The translations under genes were made by a program, and so were the position numbers. From the NCBI RefSeq assembly GCF_000452705.1, contig NZ_CP007014.1, positions 3,348,001-3,412,000 on the forward strand: DNA of 64,000 nucleotides. The letters run 5' to 3'. Source of the DNA: Pseudomonas syringae CC1557. GTDB lineage: Bacteria; Pseudomonadota; Gammaproteobacteria; Pseudomonadales; Pseudomonadaceae. The notes below the pieces were generated by a model. It saw only the letters and a list, made by a program, of their open reading frames with translations, made no database searches and had not been told where the DNA came from. Every line of letters starts with the position of its first letter. The stretch's first letter is position 1. Of the stretch, positions 1 to 9,700 are shown piece after piece.

Positions 1-18
1 GTTATCAGAGGGCGATAC

Positions 19-1503
19 TTGAATACGTCAAAAGCGGCAACCGGGATTGAAGGTCTGGACAACATCCTTTCAGGGGGTTTTTCACGCAATCATGTTTTCC
101 TTCTTGAAGGCGAACCCGGAACCGGCAAGACAACCGTAGCACTTCAGTTTTTACAAGCGGGAGCGGATGCGGGTGAAGTGTCGTTATACATCACCCTGTC
201 CGAAACCGAACACGAGCTTCGCGAAGGCGCGGCGTCGCACGGCTGGGTACTGGCTGACGAGATCAATATTTTCGAACTGACACCGCCCGAGAACCTGCTC
301 GACTCCGATCACCATCAGAGCCTGCTCTACTCGTCTGACCTGGAGCTGGGTGAGGCCACTCGCCACATCTTCGAGGTGGTCGAGCGTGTCAAACCTTCGC
401 GGGTGGTGATCGACAGCCTTTCGGAAATCCGCCTGCTGGCGCAGAGTTCCTTGCGTTATCGTCGTCAGATACTTGCAATCAAGCATTACTTCAATCGCTA
501 CAACGCGACGGTACTGCTGCTGGATGACCTGACCACCGATGCGCTCGACAAGACTGTCCACAGTGTCGCCCACGGCGTGATCCGCCTGGAATCGCTGACG
601 CCGATCTACGGTGCCGAGCGCAGACGCGTGAAAATCGTCAAATACAGGGGCCAGAAGTACCGGGGCGGCTATCACGACTTCACCATCGCCCACGGCGGCA
701 TACAGGTTTTCCCGCGTCTGGTGGCGGCCGAATACCGCTCGGACTTCCCGCGCATACAGATGAGCAGCGGGATCGAGGGACTCGACAAGCTGCTGGGCGG
801 TGGGATCGAGAGTGGTTCCAGCACGCTGATACTCGGGCCGGCCGGTACGGGCAAATCCCTGATATCGCTAGTGTTTGCGGTGCAGGCTGTTGCGCGCGGC
901 GAGCGAGTCGGTCTGTTTATATTCGATGAAGAGATGGGACTGCTGTTCGAGCGCATGCTCAAGCTCGGGATTGACCTTCGCGCACTGCAGGACACCGGCA
1001 ACCTGCTGATTGAACAAATCGACGCGGCTGAACTGTCTCCCGGCGAATTCGCCCATCGGGTACGAAGCGCGGTGGACCGCAAGCAGATAAAAACCGTGAT
1101 TATTGACAGTATCAATGGTTACCAGGCCGCCATGCCTGAAGAAAGCGCGCTGATTTTGCACATGCACGAGCTTTTGCTGTATCTCAATCGCCAAGGCGCC
1201 TCGACATTCATCACTGTTGCGCAGCATGGGCTCGTGGGTGACATGCGGTCTCCGGTCGATATCACCTATCTCGCCGACAGCGTAATCCTGCTGCGCTACT
1301 TCGAGGCCCTGGGTCAGGTGCGTCGGGCTGTTTCGGTTATCAAGAAGCGTACAGGCACGCACGAATCGACCATCCGCGAATACCGTATCAGCTCGAATGG
1401 CTTGACCATCGGCGAGCCACTGGACGCCTTCCAAGGCGTGTTGGGCGGTATTCCGAATTATATGGGTGACAAAAAGCCTCTCCTGGTGGACGAAGATCTG
1501 TGA
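19..1503 (+). CDS. KaiC-like circadian clock/RecA-superfamily ATPase
   Basis: This 494-residue protein has two tandem KaiC/RecA-like ATPase domains. The first Walker A (GEPGTGKT) is at residues 31-38 and the second (GPAGTGKS) at 273-280. Each domain has a Walker B-type strand ending in Asp (VVIDS near 130, VIIDS near 365). Both domains open with the ATGIEGLD / SSGIEGLD signature of the KaiC family. The TTG start is chosen because a GAGGG-type ribosome site lies about 6 bases upstream, but the frame is open to the window edge, so a slightly earlier start is possible. The stop overlaps the start of the next gene, a hybrid kinase, suggesting coupled synthesis. In pseudomonads such genes lack KaiA and usually KaiB, so a signalling ATPase role is more likely than a true clock; that is inference. 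Confidence 0.87.
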   Translation: MNTSKAATGIEGLDNILSGGFSRNHVFLLEGEPGTGKTTVALQFLQAGADAGEVSLYITLSETEHELREGAASHGWVLADEINIFELTPPENLLDSDHHQSLLYSSDLELGEATRHIFEVVERVKPSRVVIDSLSEIRLLAQSSLRYRRQILAIKHYFNRYNATVLLLDDLTTDALDKTVHSVAHGVIRLESLTPIYGAERRRVKIVKYRGQKYRGGYHDFTIAHGGIQVFPRLVAAEYRSDFPRIQMSSGIEGLDKLLGGGIESGSSTLILGPAGTGKSLISLVFAVQAVARGERVGLFIFDEEMGLLFERMLKLGIDLRALQDTGNLLIEQIDAAELSPGEFAHRVRSAVDRKQIKTVIIDSINGYQAAMPEESALILHMHELLLYLNRQGASTFITVAQHGLVGDMRSPVDITYLADSVILLRYFEALGQVRRAVSVIKKRTGTHESTIREYRISSNGLTIGEPLDAFQGVLGGIPNYMGDKKPLLVDEDL

Positions 1504-3530
1504 GTATTTCGGGTCAATTATCCGAACGCGCAATCATTCTCGCGCCCCGTGGACGAGACAACCAGATTGCCCTGCGCATACTCGATGAAGCGGGCTTCCC
1601 GGCAGCAGTGGTTAACGACCTGACGGAGCTGGTCAAAGAGCTGGCTGCCGGGGCGGGCCTTGCGGTGATTGCCGATGAGGCGCTGCAAAATAACGATATC
1701 AACCCGCTGTTGAAAGTACTGGAAGAGCAACCGGCATGGTCTGACTTGCCCATCGTCCTGCTCACTCACCACGGCGGGCCGGAACACAATCCATCCGCCC
1801 GTCTGGGTAACCTCCTCGGCAATGTGACGTTTCTGGAACGACCGTTTCATCCTGTGACACTGGTCAGTCTGGTGACCACAGCAGTGCGCGGTCGGAGACG
1901 CCAATATGAAGCCAGGGCGCGCATTGAAGATCTGCACGAAAGCGAGCGCAGCCTGCAGAATGCCCTGAAAGCAGGACGTCTCGGCTCGTGGCAATTGCAA
2001 GCGGAGAATCTGAAACTGAGCTGCTCCGCCATTACCAAGGCGCATTTCGGCCTGGATGAGCAGGAAGCGTTCAGTTATGACGACTGGTTGTCAGTCGTCT
2101 ACTCGGAAGATCAGCCACGCATGCAGTCGGCACTGCAACGCAGTCTGGATTCCGGTGTGGATTTCATCATCGAATATCGCAATATCTGGCCCGACGGCTC
2201 ACTCAATTGGGTGGACGTGCGCGCACGCGCCATTCACAGCAAAAACGACAGGGTCAGCACACTGGTCGGGGTAACATCGGACATCACCGAACGCAAACAG
2301 GCTGAATCCCAGTTGCGCCGCCTCAACGAAACCCTTGAGCAGCAGGTCGAAGAACGCACTGCCCAGCTGCGCCACAAGGAAGAAGTGTTGCGCCAGTCGC
2401 AGAAGATGGAAGCGGTGGGCCAATTGACCGGCGGTATTGCCCACGACTTCAACAATATGCTGACCGGCATCATCGGCAGCCTTGAGCTGATCAGAAGGCG
2501 TGTGGCGCGCGGCCAGGTAGAAGAACTGGAAAGCCTGATCGATCTGGGTGTGACCTCAGCCAATCGCGCCGCAGCCCTTACCCATCGCCTGCTGGCGTTT
2601 TCGCGTCGCCAGTCGCTGGACTCTAAACCCGTGAACATGAACCATCTGGTCAAGGCGATGGACGAGCTGCTGCGCCGCAGCGTCAACGAAAGCATCCGCC
2701 TGCACGTGCGGCTGTCGGAAGATTTATGGACCGCCGAAGCCGACCCCAATCAGCTGGAAAACGCGCTGCTCAACCTGGTACTCAATGCCCGCGACGCGAT
2801 GTCCGAGGGTGGCGAACTGGTGGTCGAGACGTTCAACCAGCAACTGGACAAGACCTTCACCAATGCCCATGAGAACCTCTTGCCGGGCGATTATGTGGTG
2901 TTGAGTGTCAGTGACACCGGCTGCGGCATGCCGGAAACGGTGATCAGTCGCGCGTTTGATCCGTTTTTCACCACCAAACCCATTGGCCAGGGCACCGGCC
3001 TCGGTCTGTCGATGATCTATGGCTTCAGCAAGCAGTCGCACGGCCATGTTTCTATCAGCAGTGAGGTGGGTCAGGGCACCACGGTGCAATTGTTTCTACC
3101 GCGCTTTCAAGGGCTGCAGAATGACGATGAACAGAGCTTTCAGAGCCACGCAATTCGCGCTGAGCACGGCGAGACCGTGCTCATCGTGGAAGATGACTCT
3201 GCCGTTCGCGTGCTGGTCAGCGAAGTATTGAGCGAACTGGGCTATGCCTTTATCGAGGCCAGTGACGCGCGTGAGGCTGTCCCTATTCTTGAATCGGGGC
3301 AGCGTATTGATCTGTTGATCAGTGACGTGGGGTTGCCGGGAATGAATGGCCGCCAACTGGCCGAAATTGCTCGCCAGTTACGGCCAGAGCTGAAGGTCCT
3401 GTTCATTACCGGCTATGCCGAGCACGCCGCTGTGCGGGCAGGTTTCCTCGAAACGGGCATGCAATTGATCACCAAGCCGTTCGCATTTGACCACCTGACC
3501 TCGAAAGTGCGGGAAATGATCGAAGCCTGA
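1500..3530 (+). CDS. Hybrid sensor histidine kinase (REC-like, PAS, HisKA, HATPase, REC)
   Basis: A 676-residue soluble hybrid kinase. Residues 1-125 look like a receiver-type domain that has lost the usual acidic pocket. A PAS domain follows at about 150-265, then a short coiled coil. The HisKA H-box (GGIAHDFNN) carries the phospho-His at 315. The ATPase N box (NLVLNARDAM) and G boxes (DTGCG, GTGLGL) follow, and a C-terminal receiver has the phospho-Asp at 609 (SDVGLPGMNG) with Lys in ITKPF. No membrane segment is seen. The GTG start lies inside the kaiC stop region (4-base overlap), so the two proteins are probably made together. The KaiC-like ATPase may feed this kinase, by analogy with KaiC-SasA; this is inference. 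Confidence 0.88.
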   Translation: MSISGQLSERAIILAPRGRDNQIALRILDEAGFPAAVVNDLTELVKELAAGAGLAVIADEALQNNDINPLLKVLEEQPAWSDLPIVLLTHHGGPEHNPSARLGNLLGNVTFLERPFHPVTLVSLVTTAVRGRRRQYEARARIEDLHESERSLQNALKAGRLGSWQLQAENLKLSCSAITKAHFGLDEQEAFSYDDWLSVVYSEDQPRMQSALQRSLDSGVDFIIEYRNIWPDGSLNWVDVRARAIHSKNDRVSTLVGVTSDITERKQAESQLRRLNETLEQQVEERTAQLRHKEEVLRQSQKMEAVGQLTGGIAHDFNNMLTGIIGSLELIRRRVARGQVEELESLIDLGVTSANRAAALTHRLLAFSRRQSLDSKPVNMNHLVKAMDELLRRSVNESIRLHVRLSEDLWTAEADPNQLENALLNLVLNARDAMSEGGELVVETFNQQLDKTFTNAHENLLPGDYVVLSVSDTGCGMPETVISRAFDPFFTTKPIGQGTGLGLSMIYGFSKQSHGHVSISSEVGQGTTVQLFLPRFQGLQNDDEQSFQSHAIRAEHGETVLIVEDDSAVRVLVSEVLSELGYAFIEASDAREAVPILESGQRIDLLISDVGLPGMNGRQLAEIARQLRPELKVLFITGYAEHAAVRAGFLETGMQLITKPFAFDHLTSKVREMIEA

Positions 3531-3541
3531 GATCAGGCTTC
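3522..3541 (+). terminator. Hairpin at the end of the KaiC-kinase operon
   Basis: The sequence GAAGCCTG-AGAT-CAGGCTTC forms a perfect 8-bp stem with a 4-base loop spanning the kinase stop codon. A T-rich tract (TTCATTTAA) follows. The T tract is interrupted, so this is a probable but imperfect intrinsic terminator. Confidence 0.45.
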
Positions 3542-3598
3542 TTCATTTAACGGTCGTATTGCGCATAACGCTCTTGCCCGCCAAGGCGGCAGGCAAGG

Positions 3599-3976
3599 TC
3601 AGGCCAGCAGGCTCTGAATCTTGGACTGTAAGGTTTGCATCGTGAACGGCTTGGCCAAAATCGGCGCCTTGGCGGCAATCGGGCTGCCCGATTCCAGAAT
3701 TTCTGCCGGATAGCCACTGATAAAGATCACTTTCAATTCAGGACGCAGCATGACTGCGGGCTCGGCGATCTGCACGCCCGAGATGCCGCCCGGCAATCTG
3801 TAATCGGTGATCATCAGGTCCAGATGAGGCTTGGTGGCCAGAATCTCGAATGCCTGCTCACCGTTTTCCGCCTGGAGGACGCGATAGCCCACACCTGACA
3901 GATAGTCGGCCAGCAACATCAGGATCAGCGGTTCGTCTTCGACGATTAGTACGACGTTTTCTGCATCAGCGCTCAT
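3599..3976 (-). CDS. Stand-alone response regulator receiver protein
   Basis: A 125-residue CheY-like receiver with no output domain. The acidic pair (VEDE) is at residues 12-15, the phospho-Asp is D58 (ITDYRLPGG) and the conserved Lys lies in AKPF near residue 107. The start is placed at the ATG preceded by AAAGGCAG rather than at the upstream in-frame ATGs, which would add a non-conserved tail. It is separated from the neighbouring receiver-kinase gene by about 110 bases and points the same way as the CheR/CheB operon, but lies downstream of it, so it may accept phosphate from kinases encoded there. The receiver resembles the C-terminal receiver of the 1500-3530 kinase. Confidence 0.85.
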   Translation of the reverse strand: MSADAENVVLIVEDEPLILMLLADYLSGVGYRVLQAENGEQAFEILATKPHLDLMITDYRLPGGISGVQIAEPAVMLRPELKVIFISGYPAEILESGSPIAAKAPILAKPFTMQTLQSKIQSLLA

Positions 3977-4089
3977 TGAACTGCCTTTGATCTTATAAAT
4001 GGCTGCCATTACGACCACGACAGCCATGGGAGGTTGCGCGCATATCCGATTAAACTTGATCGCCAGTGGCTATCAGTTGCAGCAATGCC

Positions 4090-5271
4090 TTAGAGCGGCA
4101 GACAAATCCGGAAGGTAGAACCCACGCCCTCCTCGCTTTCGACCTCGATACGACCACCATGGGCCATCACGATCTGCTCTGAAATAAACAACCCCAGCCC
4201 CAGGCCGGCGACCGCATGGTTGGTCGTGACACGTTCGAATTGCTGAAAGATACGCTTCTGGTTTTCAGGCGTGATGCCGATGCCCTGATCCGTGACTTCG
4301 ATATACGCGTGACCTTCCTTGCCGAACACACGCACCTCGACTGGCTTGCGTGCCCCGTAACGCAGCGCGTTGGTCAGCAGGTTGGCCACCACCTGCTCGA
4401 TGCGGAACTCGTCCCAGACGCCAATCACCGGTTCCTCGGCGCACAGCGTGATGCTGGAGTTGGCGGCGGCAATCTGCGCAGCGAAGCTTTCCAGCAACTG
4501 GGTGACCAGCTCGCTCAAGTCAAACGGGCTGGGTCTGATCGACAACTTACCCGTGCGAATTCTCGACACATCAAGCATGTCTTCGATCAGCCGGATCAGA
4601 CTCTGAATCTGCCGCTCGTCGCGGTCCACCATGGCGCGAAGCTTTTCCATGGTGAACGCCGCAGCGTTGTCCTTGGCCAGGTGCAATTTGCGCAACTGGG
4701 TTTCCAGAATCAGACCGTTGAGCGGCGTGCGCACTTCATGGGAAACGATCGACATGAAGTCATCGCGCATTCGGACAGCATGCTCAAGCTCGCTCTGCGT
4801 GGATTGCAGGCGCTTGAGCAGCAGCTCTTGCTCCTGACGACTGCGCTCCAATTCTTCAACCTGGATTTTCATCGCCTTGCGTTGCCGATACAGGTCGACG
4901 AAGACATTGACCTTGCTCTTCACCGCATGAATATCCAGCGGCTTGTGCAGAAAATCCACCGCACCGCTTTCATAGCCCTTGAAGGCGTAGTTCAGCTCTC
5001 GACCGGCAGCACTGACAAACACAATCGGGATGTTCTTGGTCTTTTCCGTGCTGCGCATCATTTCTGCCAGCTCGAACCCGTTCATGCCCGGCATCTGCAC
5101 GTCGAGAATGGCCAGGGCGAATTCATGCTGCAGCAGCAGTGACAGCGCCTCGTCAGCGGACAGGGCCTTGAATACGATGCGGTCTTCACGCTTGATCAAT
5201 GCATCGAGCGCCAGCAGATTTTCCGGCAGGTCATCGACGATGAGCAGCTTGGCCTGAATTTCACTTAACAT
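4090..5271 (-). CDS. Receiver-histidine kinase (REC, coiled coil, HisKA, HATPase)
   Basis: A 393-residue protein in the order receiver then kinase. The receiver has D57 (AILDVQMPGMNG) and Lys in HKPLD near 110. A coiled coil spans about 130-165. The HisKA H-box SHEVRTPLNG carries H178, and the ATPase domain ends with GLGLGLF and GGRIEVES motifs. No transmembrane segment is present. It is the last gene of a four-gene operon (hybrid kinase, cheR, cheB, this gene) and its ATG overlaps the cheB stop by 7 bases. A receiver placed in front of the kinase suggests that it is itself a phosphorelay target of the upstream hybrid kinase. Confidence 0.88.
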   Translation of the reverse strand: MLSEIQAKLLIVDDLPENLLALDALIKREDRIVFKALSADEALSLLLQHEFALAILDVQMPGMNGFELAEMMRSTEKTKNIPIVFVSAAGRELNYAFKGYESGAVDFLHKPLDIHAVKSKVNVFVDLYRQRKAMKIQVEELERSRQEQELLLKRLQSTQSELEHAVRMRDDFMSIVSHEVRTPLNGLILETQLRKLHLAKDNAAAFTMEKLRAMVDRDERQIQSLIRLIEDMLDVSRIRTGKLSIRPSPFDLSELVTQLLESFAAQIAAANSSITLCAEEPVIGVWDEFRIEQVVANLLTNALRYGARKPVEVRVFGKEGHAYIEVTDQGIGITPENQKRIFQQFERVTTNHAVAGLGLGLFISEQIVMAHGGRIEVESEEGVGSTFRICLPL

Positions 5272-5879
5272 GCGGTTCGTTCCAGCTCGACCAGCAATCG
5301 GCCAATATCATTCAGAGAAAGAAGGTAATCAGGCGATTGCAGCGCCAGAGCGGCCTCGGGCATGGTCGAGGCCTGGGCTTGCAAAGGGTTCTGTACCACC
5401 GTGAAACCACCGTTTTTCCTGACCTGCAGCAAACCTCGTGCGCCGTCGTTATTAGCGCCGGTCAGCAGCACGCCAGCCAGCCGCGAGCCGTAAGCGTCCG
5501 CAGCCGAATCGAACAGAATGTCTATGCTCGGCCGCGAATAAAACACTCGCTCCTCCTGGCTCAGCGACAGACTTCGGTCAGACTCCACCGAGAGGTGATA
5601 GCCCGCCGGGGCGAAATAGAGTGTACCGGGCACGATATCCTCCTTGTCATCGGCTTCCTTGACGGGTATCGGCAAGCGATTCTGGAACACCTGCGCCAGT
5701 TGGCTGCGTCGATCATCCGGCAAATGCAGCACCGTCAATATAGGCAAGCTGAAACCGGGTCGCAGCGTGCTGAATATTCTCAGCAACGCCTCGACGCCGC
5801 CAGCCGATGCGCCCACGACAATAGCATCGACATCGGGTAAGGCGTCACCGATCGAGTCGGCACTGAAATCGGTTTTCAT
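5265..5879 (-). CDS. cheB: CheB-type protein-glutamate methylesterase (catalytic domain only)
   Basis: A 204-residue CheB methylesterase domain without the usual N-terminal receiver. The catalytic triad is visible as S25 in GASAGG, H52 in VLHLP and D145 in TGANNDGA. CheB removes methyl groups from glutamates of chemoreceptor-like proteins. Here no MCP gene is adjacent; the operon partners are CheR and two histidine kinases. It overlaps cheR by 4 bases upstream and the kinase by 7 bases downstream. With no receiver of its own, its activity is probably set by partner binding, which is inference. Confidence 0.9.
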   Translation of the reverse strand: MKTDFSADSIGDALPDVDAIVVGASAGGVEALLRIFSTLRPGFSLPILTVLHLPDDRRSQLAQVFQNRLPIPVKEADDKEDIVPGTLYFAPAGYHLSVESDRSLSLSQEERVFYSRPSIDILFDSAADAYGSRLAGVLLTGANNDGARGLLQVRKNGGFTVVQNPLQAQASTMPEAALALQSPDYLLSLNDIGRLLVELERTAC

Positions 5880-6697
5880 AGTTTGCGATAGATCCGCTCA
5901 GGCTTGATCAGCGTCTCGAAGGCGTCCCCGTAGGCGGAAAACTCGAGCGTCTCTTTACTGCCCAGCGCCAGAAAGCCACGATGACTCAGCGACTCGTGAA
6001 ACAAACCAAATGCGCGATCTTGCAACTTCTTATTGAAGTAAATCAATACGTTACGGCAAGAAATAAATTGCGTCTCGGAAAATACACTGTCCGTCGCCAG
6101 ACTGTGATCAGCAAAGGTCACATTCTCGCGAAGCGTTTTGTCGAAAATCGCGTAATCGTAAGCCGAGGTGTAGTAATCGGTGAAATTGCGCTGACCGCCG
6201 GAGTTCCGATAGTTCTCGGTGTAGGCCCGCAGGTTCTCCATGGAGAAAATACCCTGTTTGGCCTTCTCCAGCGAATAGGGGTTGATGTCGGTTGCGTAGA
6301 TGATGGTCTTGTCGAGCAGACCTTCTTCGCGCAGGAGAATGGCCATGGAATAGACTTCCTCCCCTGTGCTGCAACCGGCAATCCAGACCTTGATGGACGG
6401 ATAAGTGCGCAGCAACGGCACGACCTCTGTGCGAATCGCCAGAAAGTGCGCGGGATCGCGAAACATCTCGCTCACCGGAATGGTAAGAATCTGCAACAGC
6501 TGCATGAACGCCGCAGGATCGTGGAGCACCCGTTCCTGCAGTGCAGAAATGGTACTGCATTCGAACTGGCGCAGGGCATGCGTCACACGCCGTTTGACGG
6601 ACGCGCCAGAATAATCGCGAAAGTCATAGCTGTACTTGAGGTAGATCGCCTCTATCAGCAGCTTGAGTTCGATGTCGACACTTCGATCAAGCGGCAT
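5876..6697 (-). CDS. cheR: CheR-type protein-glutamate O-methyltransferase
   Basis: A CheR methyltransferase of about 273 residues. The N-terminal CheR domain includes YDFRDYSGASVKRRV and the SAM-binding motif is WIAGCSTGEEVYS. A later CRNVLIYF motif is typical of the family. The start is taken at the ATG giving MPLDRSVDIEL, which fits family N-termini. A GTG 45 bases upstream (6742) is the alternative and would put the start just after the previous stop. It methylates glutamates on a receptor or coiled-coil protein using SAM. The neighbouring hybrid kinase with a long coiled coil is a candidate substrate. Confidence 0.88.
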   Translation of the reverse strand: MPLDRSVDIELKLLIEAIYLKYSYDFRDYSGASVKRRVTHALRQFECSTISALQERVLHDPAAFMQLLQILTIPVSEMFRDPAHFLAIRTEVVPLLRTYPSIKVWIAGCSTGEEVYSMAILLREEGLLDKTIIYATDINPYSLEKAKQGIFSMENLRAYTENYRNSGGQRNFTDYYTSAYDYAIFDKTLRENVTFADHSLATDSVFSETQFISCRNVLIYFNKKLQDRAFGLFHESLSHRGFLALGSKETLEFSAYGDAFETLIKPERIYRKL

Positions 6698-6746
6698 AAT
6701 GAAATCCCGCACTGGCACGGACGCGGCGCGGCAGGGCTGCACTCAT

Positions 6747-9700
6747 TCAGATACGCTCCATTTTCGGCAGCCAGACTCGAATCAGCGAAAACAGGCGGTC
6801 CAGATCGATAGGCTTGGCCAGATAATCATTGGAACCGGCCTGCAGGCAACGCTCCTGATCATCTTTCATGGCTTTGGCAGTCACCGCGATGATCGGCAGC
6901 TTGCGCCAGCGCGGGTCCTTGCGGATCTCGATGGTCGCTTCGTAGCCATCCATCTCGGGCATCATCACGTCCATCAGCACCAGATCAATATCTTCGACCT
7001 CGTTGAGCTTCGCAATCGCCTCGAAACCATTGCGGGCGATTTCCACCACTGCGCCCTTGTGCTCCAGCGCGCTGGTCAGAGCGAAGATGTTGCGCACGTC
7101 ATCGTCGACCACGAGAATCTTGCGCGCTTCGAATACCTTATCCCGGCTGCGTGCGGTCTTGAGCATCTTCTGCCGTTCATTGGAGAGCTGCGACTCGACC
7201 TTGTGCAGGAACAGGGTCACTTCGTCCAGCAGCCGCTCGGGGGAACGTGCGCCTTTGATGATGATGGAGCGCGAGTACTTCATCAGCTCGGCCTCTTCAT
7301 CGCGGGTCATGTTGCGCCCGGTGTAGACAATGACCGGCGGGAACGAACAGATATCTTCCGTCGACATGCGCTTGAGCAACTCGTTACCCAGCATGTCCGG
7401 CAGCTTCAGGTCGATGATCATGCAGTCGTAGACATGATCGCGCAGCAGGTCCAGCGCTTCCTGAGCAAAGCCTACCGCGGTGATTTCGATGTCGTCGTCG
7501 CCGATCAGCCGGGCAATGCTGTCACGCTGCAACGCGTCGTCTTCGACCAGCAGGATGCGCTTGACCTTCTGTGTCAGCTTGGCTTCCAGCTTGGCAAACA
7601 CGTCCTTCAGCTCTTCACGCGTGGTCGGTTTGACTGCGTAGCCAATGGCGCCCATGTGCAGTGCCGCTTCCTGGCGGTCCTCGACCGAAATGACATGAAC
7701 CGGGATGTGTCGGGTCGGGGCCAGTTCCTTGAGGCGCTGCAACACCGTCAGGCCGGAGTGATCCGGGAGGCGCATGTCCAGCAGAATGGCGTCGGGCGTG
7801 TACCGCGCAGCCAGGTTGAAGCCGTCATCGGCAGCGTGCGCGACCAGGCAGTCGTAGCCCAGTTCGTGGGCCAGGTCGAAAAGAATCTGCGCGAACCGTA
7901 CTTCGTCTTCGATGACCAGAATGCAGCGCCGCTCGAAAGGCGCCTTTTCGCGATCATCGGCGAATACCGGTACTGCTGGCTCGACCACCGTGGGCTGCTG
8001 AATGACCGGCGCAACGGGCTCAGGCAGGCGTTGAGCGGGTGAAGCGGCGATAACCGGCTCAATGCCGGGCTCAGCCGCGCCTTGCTCGACGTATTGCTCC
8101 GGCAGCACCAGTGTGAAGATACTGCCCTGCCCCGGCGCGCTGGTGACGCTGATCGAGCCGCCCAACAGTGCTGCCAGATCCCTGGAAATCGACAACCCTA
8201 GCCCTGTGCCGCCGTAACGCCGGTTGGTCGTCCCGTCGGCCTGACGAAATGCTTCGAAAATGCCCTGCTGATGCTCTTCCGCGATGCCGATGCCCGAATC
8301 ACGCACACTGAACACGATGCCTTCGCCTGGCTGGCGAGAGACGATCATGCTGACCGCGCCAGCTTCGGTGAACTTGATCGCGTTGGACAGCAGGTTCTTG
8401 AGAATCTGCTCCAGACGCTGGCGGTCGGTGAACAGCATGGTCGGCGCACCCGCCTGTATATCGACGGTGAACGCCAGCTTCTTCTCGGCGGCCAGCGGCT
8501 GGAACATGGAGCGCAGGCCTTCCACGAGGCGCGGCACGCTGCTGTTCTCCGGACGCACTTCCAGCTTGCCGGCTTCGACCTTGGAGATGTCGAGAATGTC
8601 GTTGATCAGGTTCAACAGGTCATTGCCTGCCGAATAGATCGACTCGGCGAACTTGACCTGTTCGGCGGTGAGGTTTTCTTTCGGGTTCTCGGCCAGCAAT
8701 TTGGCGAGAATCAACGAACTGTTGAGCGGCGTGCGCAGCTCATGGGACATATTGGCGAGGAATTCAGACTTGTATTTGCTGGAGCGTTGCAGCTCGTCTG
8801 CCCGGGCCTGCAATTCGGTTTGAGCGATGCTCAACTCTTCATTGTTACGGTCCAGCGCGTCGCGCTGATCAGACAGCGCCTTGCTTTGCTCGGCCAGTTG
8901 CTCGTTGGTCTGTTCCAGCTCGGCCTGCTGGGTTTCCAGATGCGCCTGGGACTCCTTGAGAATACGCGACTGCTCTTCGAGCTCTTCGTTGGCGGTGCGC
9001 AACTCTTCCTGTTGCACCTGCAGTTCTTCGTTGAGCTGCTGGGTCTCGGCGAGTACCTCCTGCAAGCGCTGACGATAACGTGCCGCTTCTATGGACGTAC
9101 CGACATTTTCGGAAACCAGCTCCAGAAACTCGATGTCCCGCTCGGTCAGAGGGCGCAAAAAGCCCAGCTCGATAACCCCATTGATCTGATCGTCATTGCT
9201 GGTAGGCACGACAATCACGCTGCGGGGTGATCCTTCGCCAAGACCTGAAGCCACCTTGAAAAAATAGCTTTCCGGCAGCTCATCCAGGGTGATGATCCGC
9301 TTCTGTAGTGCCGCCTGGCCGACGATACCTTCGTCACTGTGGATGACCTGAGCCTGCTGCTCCTGCTCGCGGGAAAAACCATAGGAGGCTACACGCGACA
9401 AACCACCATGCTCCTGGCGGATGTACACCGCCCCCACCGAAGCGCCCAGGTAGCGGGTCAGAAACTGCAGGATGTGGCTACCCAGCATGTTAAGTGTGAG
9501 TTGCCCAAGTACCTGCTCCGCCAGCTCGCTCTGACCATTGCGCAGCCAGGCAACCTTTTGCAGCCGTTCGGCATTGATCTCCTGCAACCTGATATTTTCG
9601 CTGTAGGTGCCCGAAAGAGACATCAAGTCTCTGCGGCCGATATACGCCAGAATGCCGCTGACAATCACCACGAATATCAGGTACAGCGAAACTGAAATCA

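Noticed and set aside
4216..5142. 308-codon plus-strand frame
   Set aside because: Antisense to the receiver-kinase; no family features.
6663..9230. Long plus-strand frames (6663-8042, 8271-9230)
   Set aside because: Antisense shadows of the large hybrid kinase, which has full domain support.
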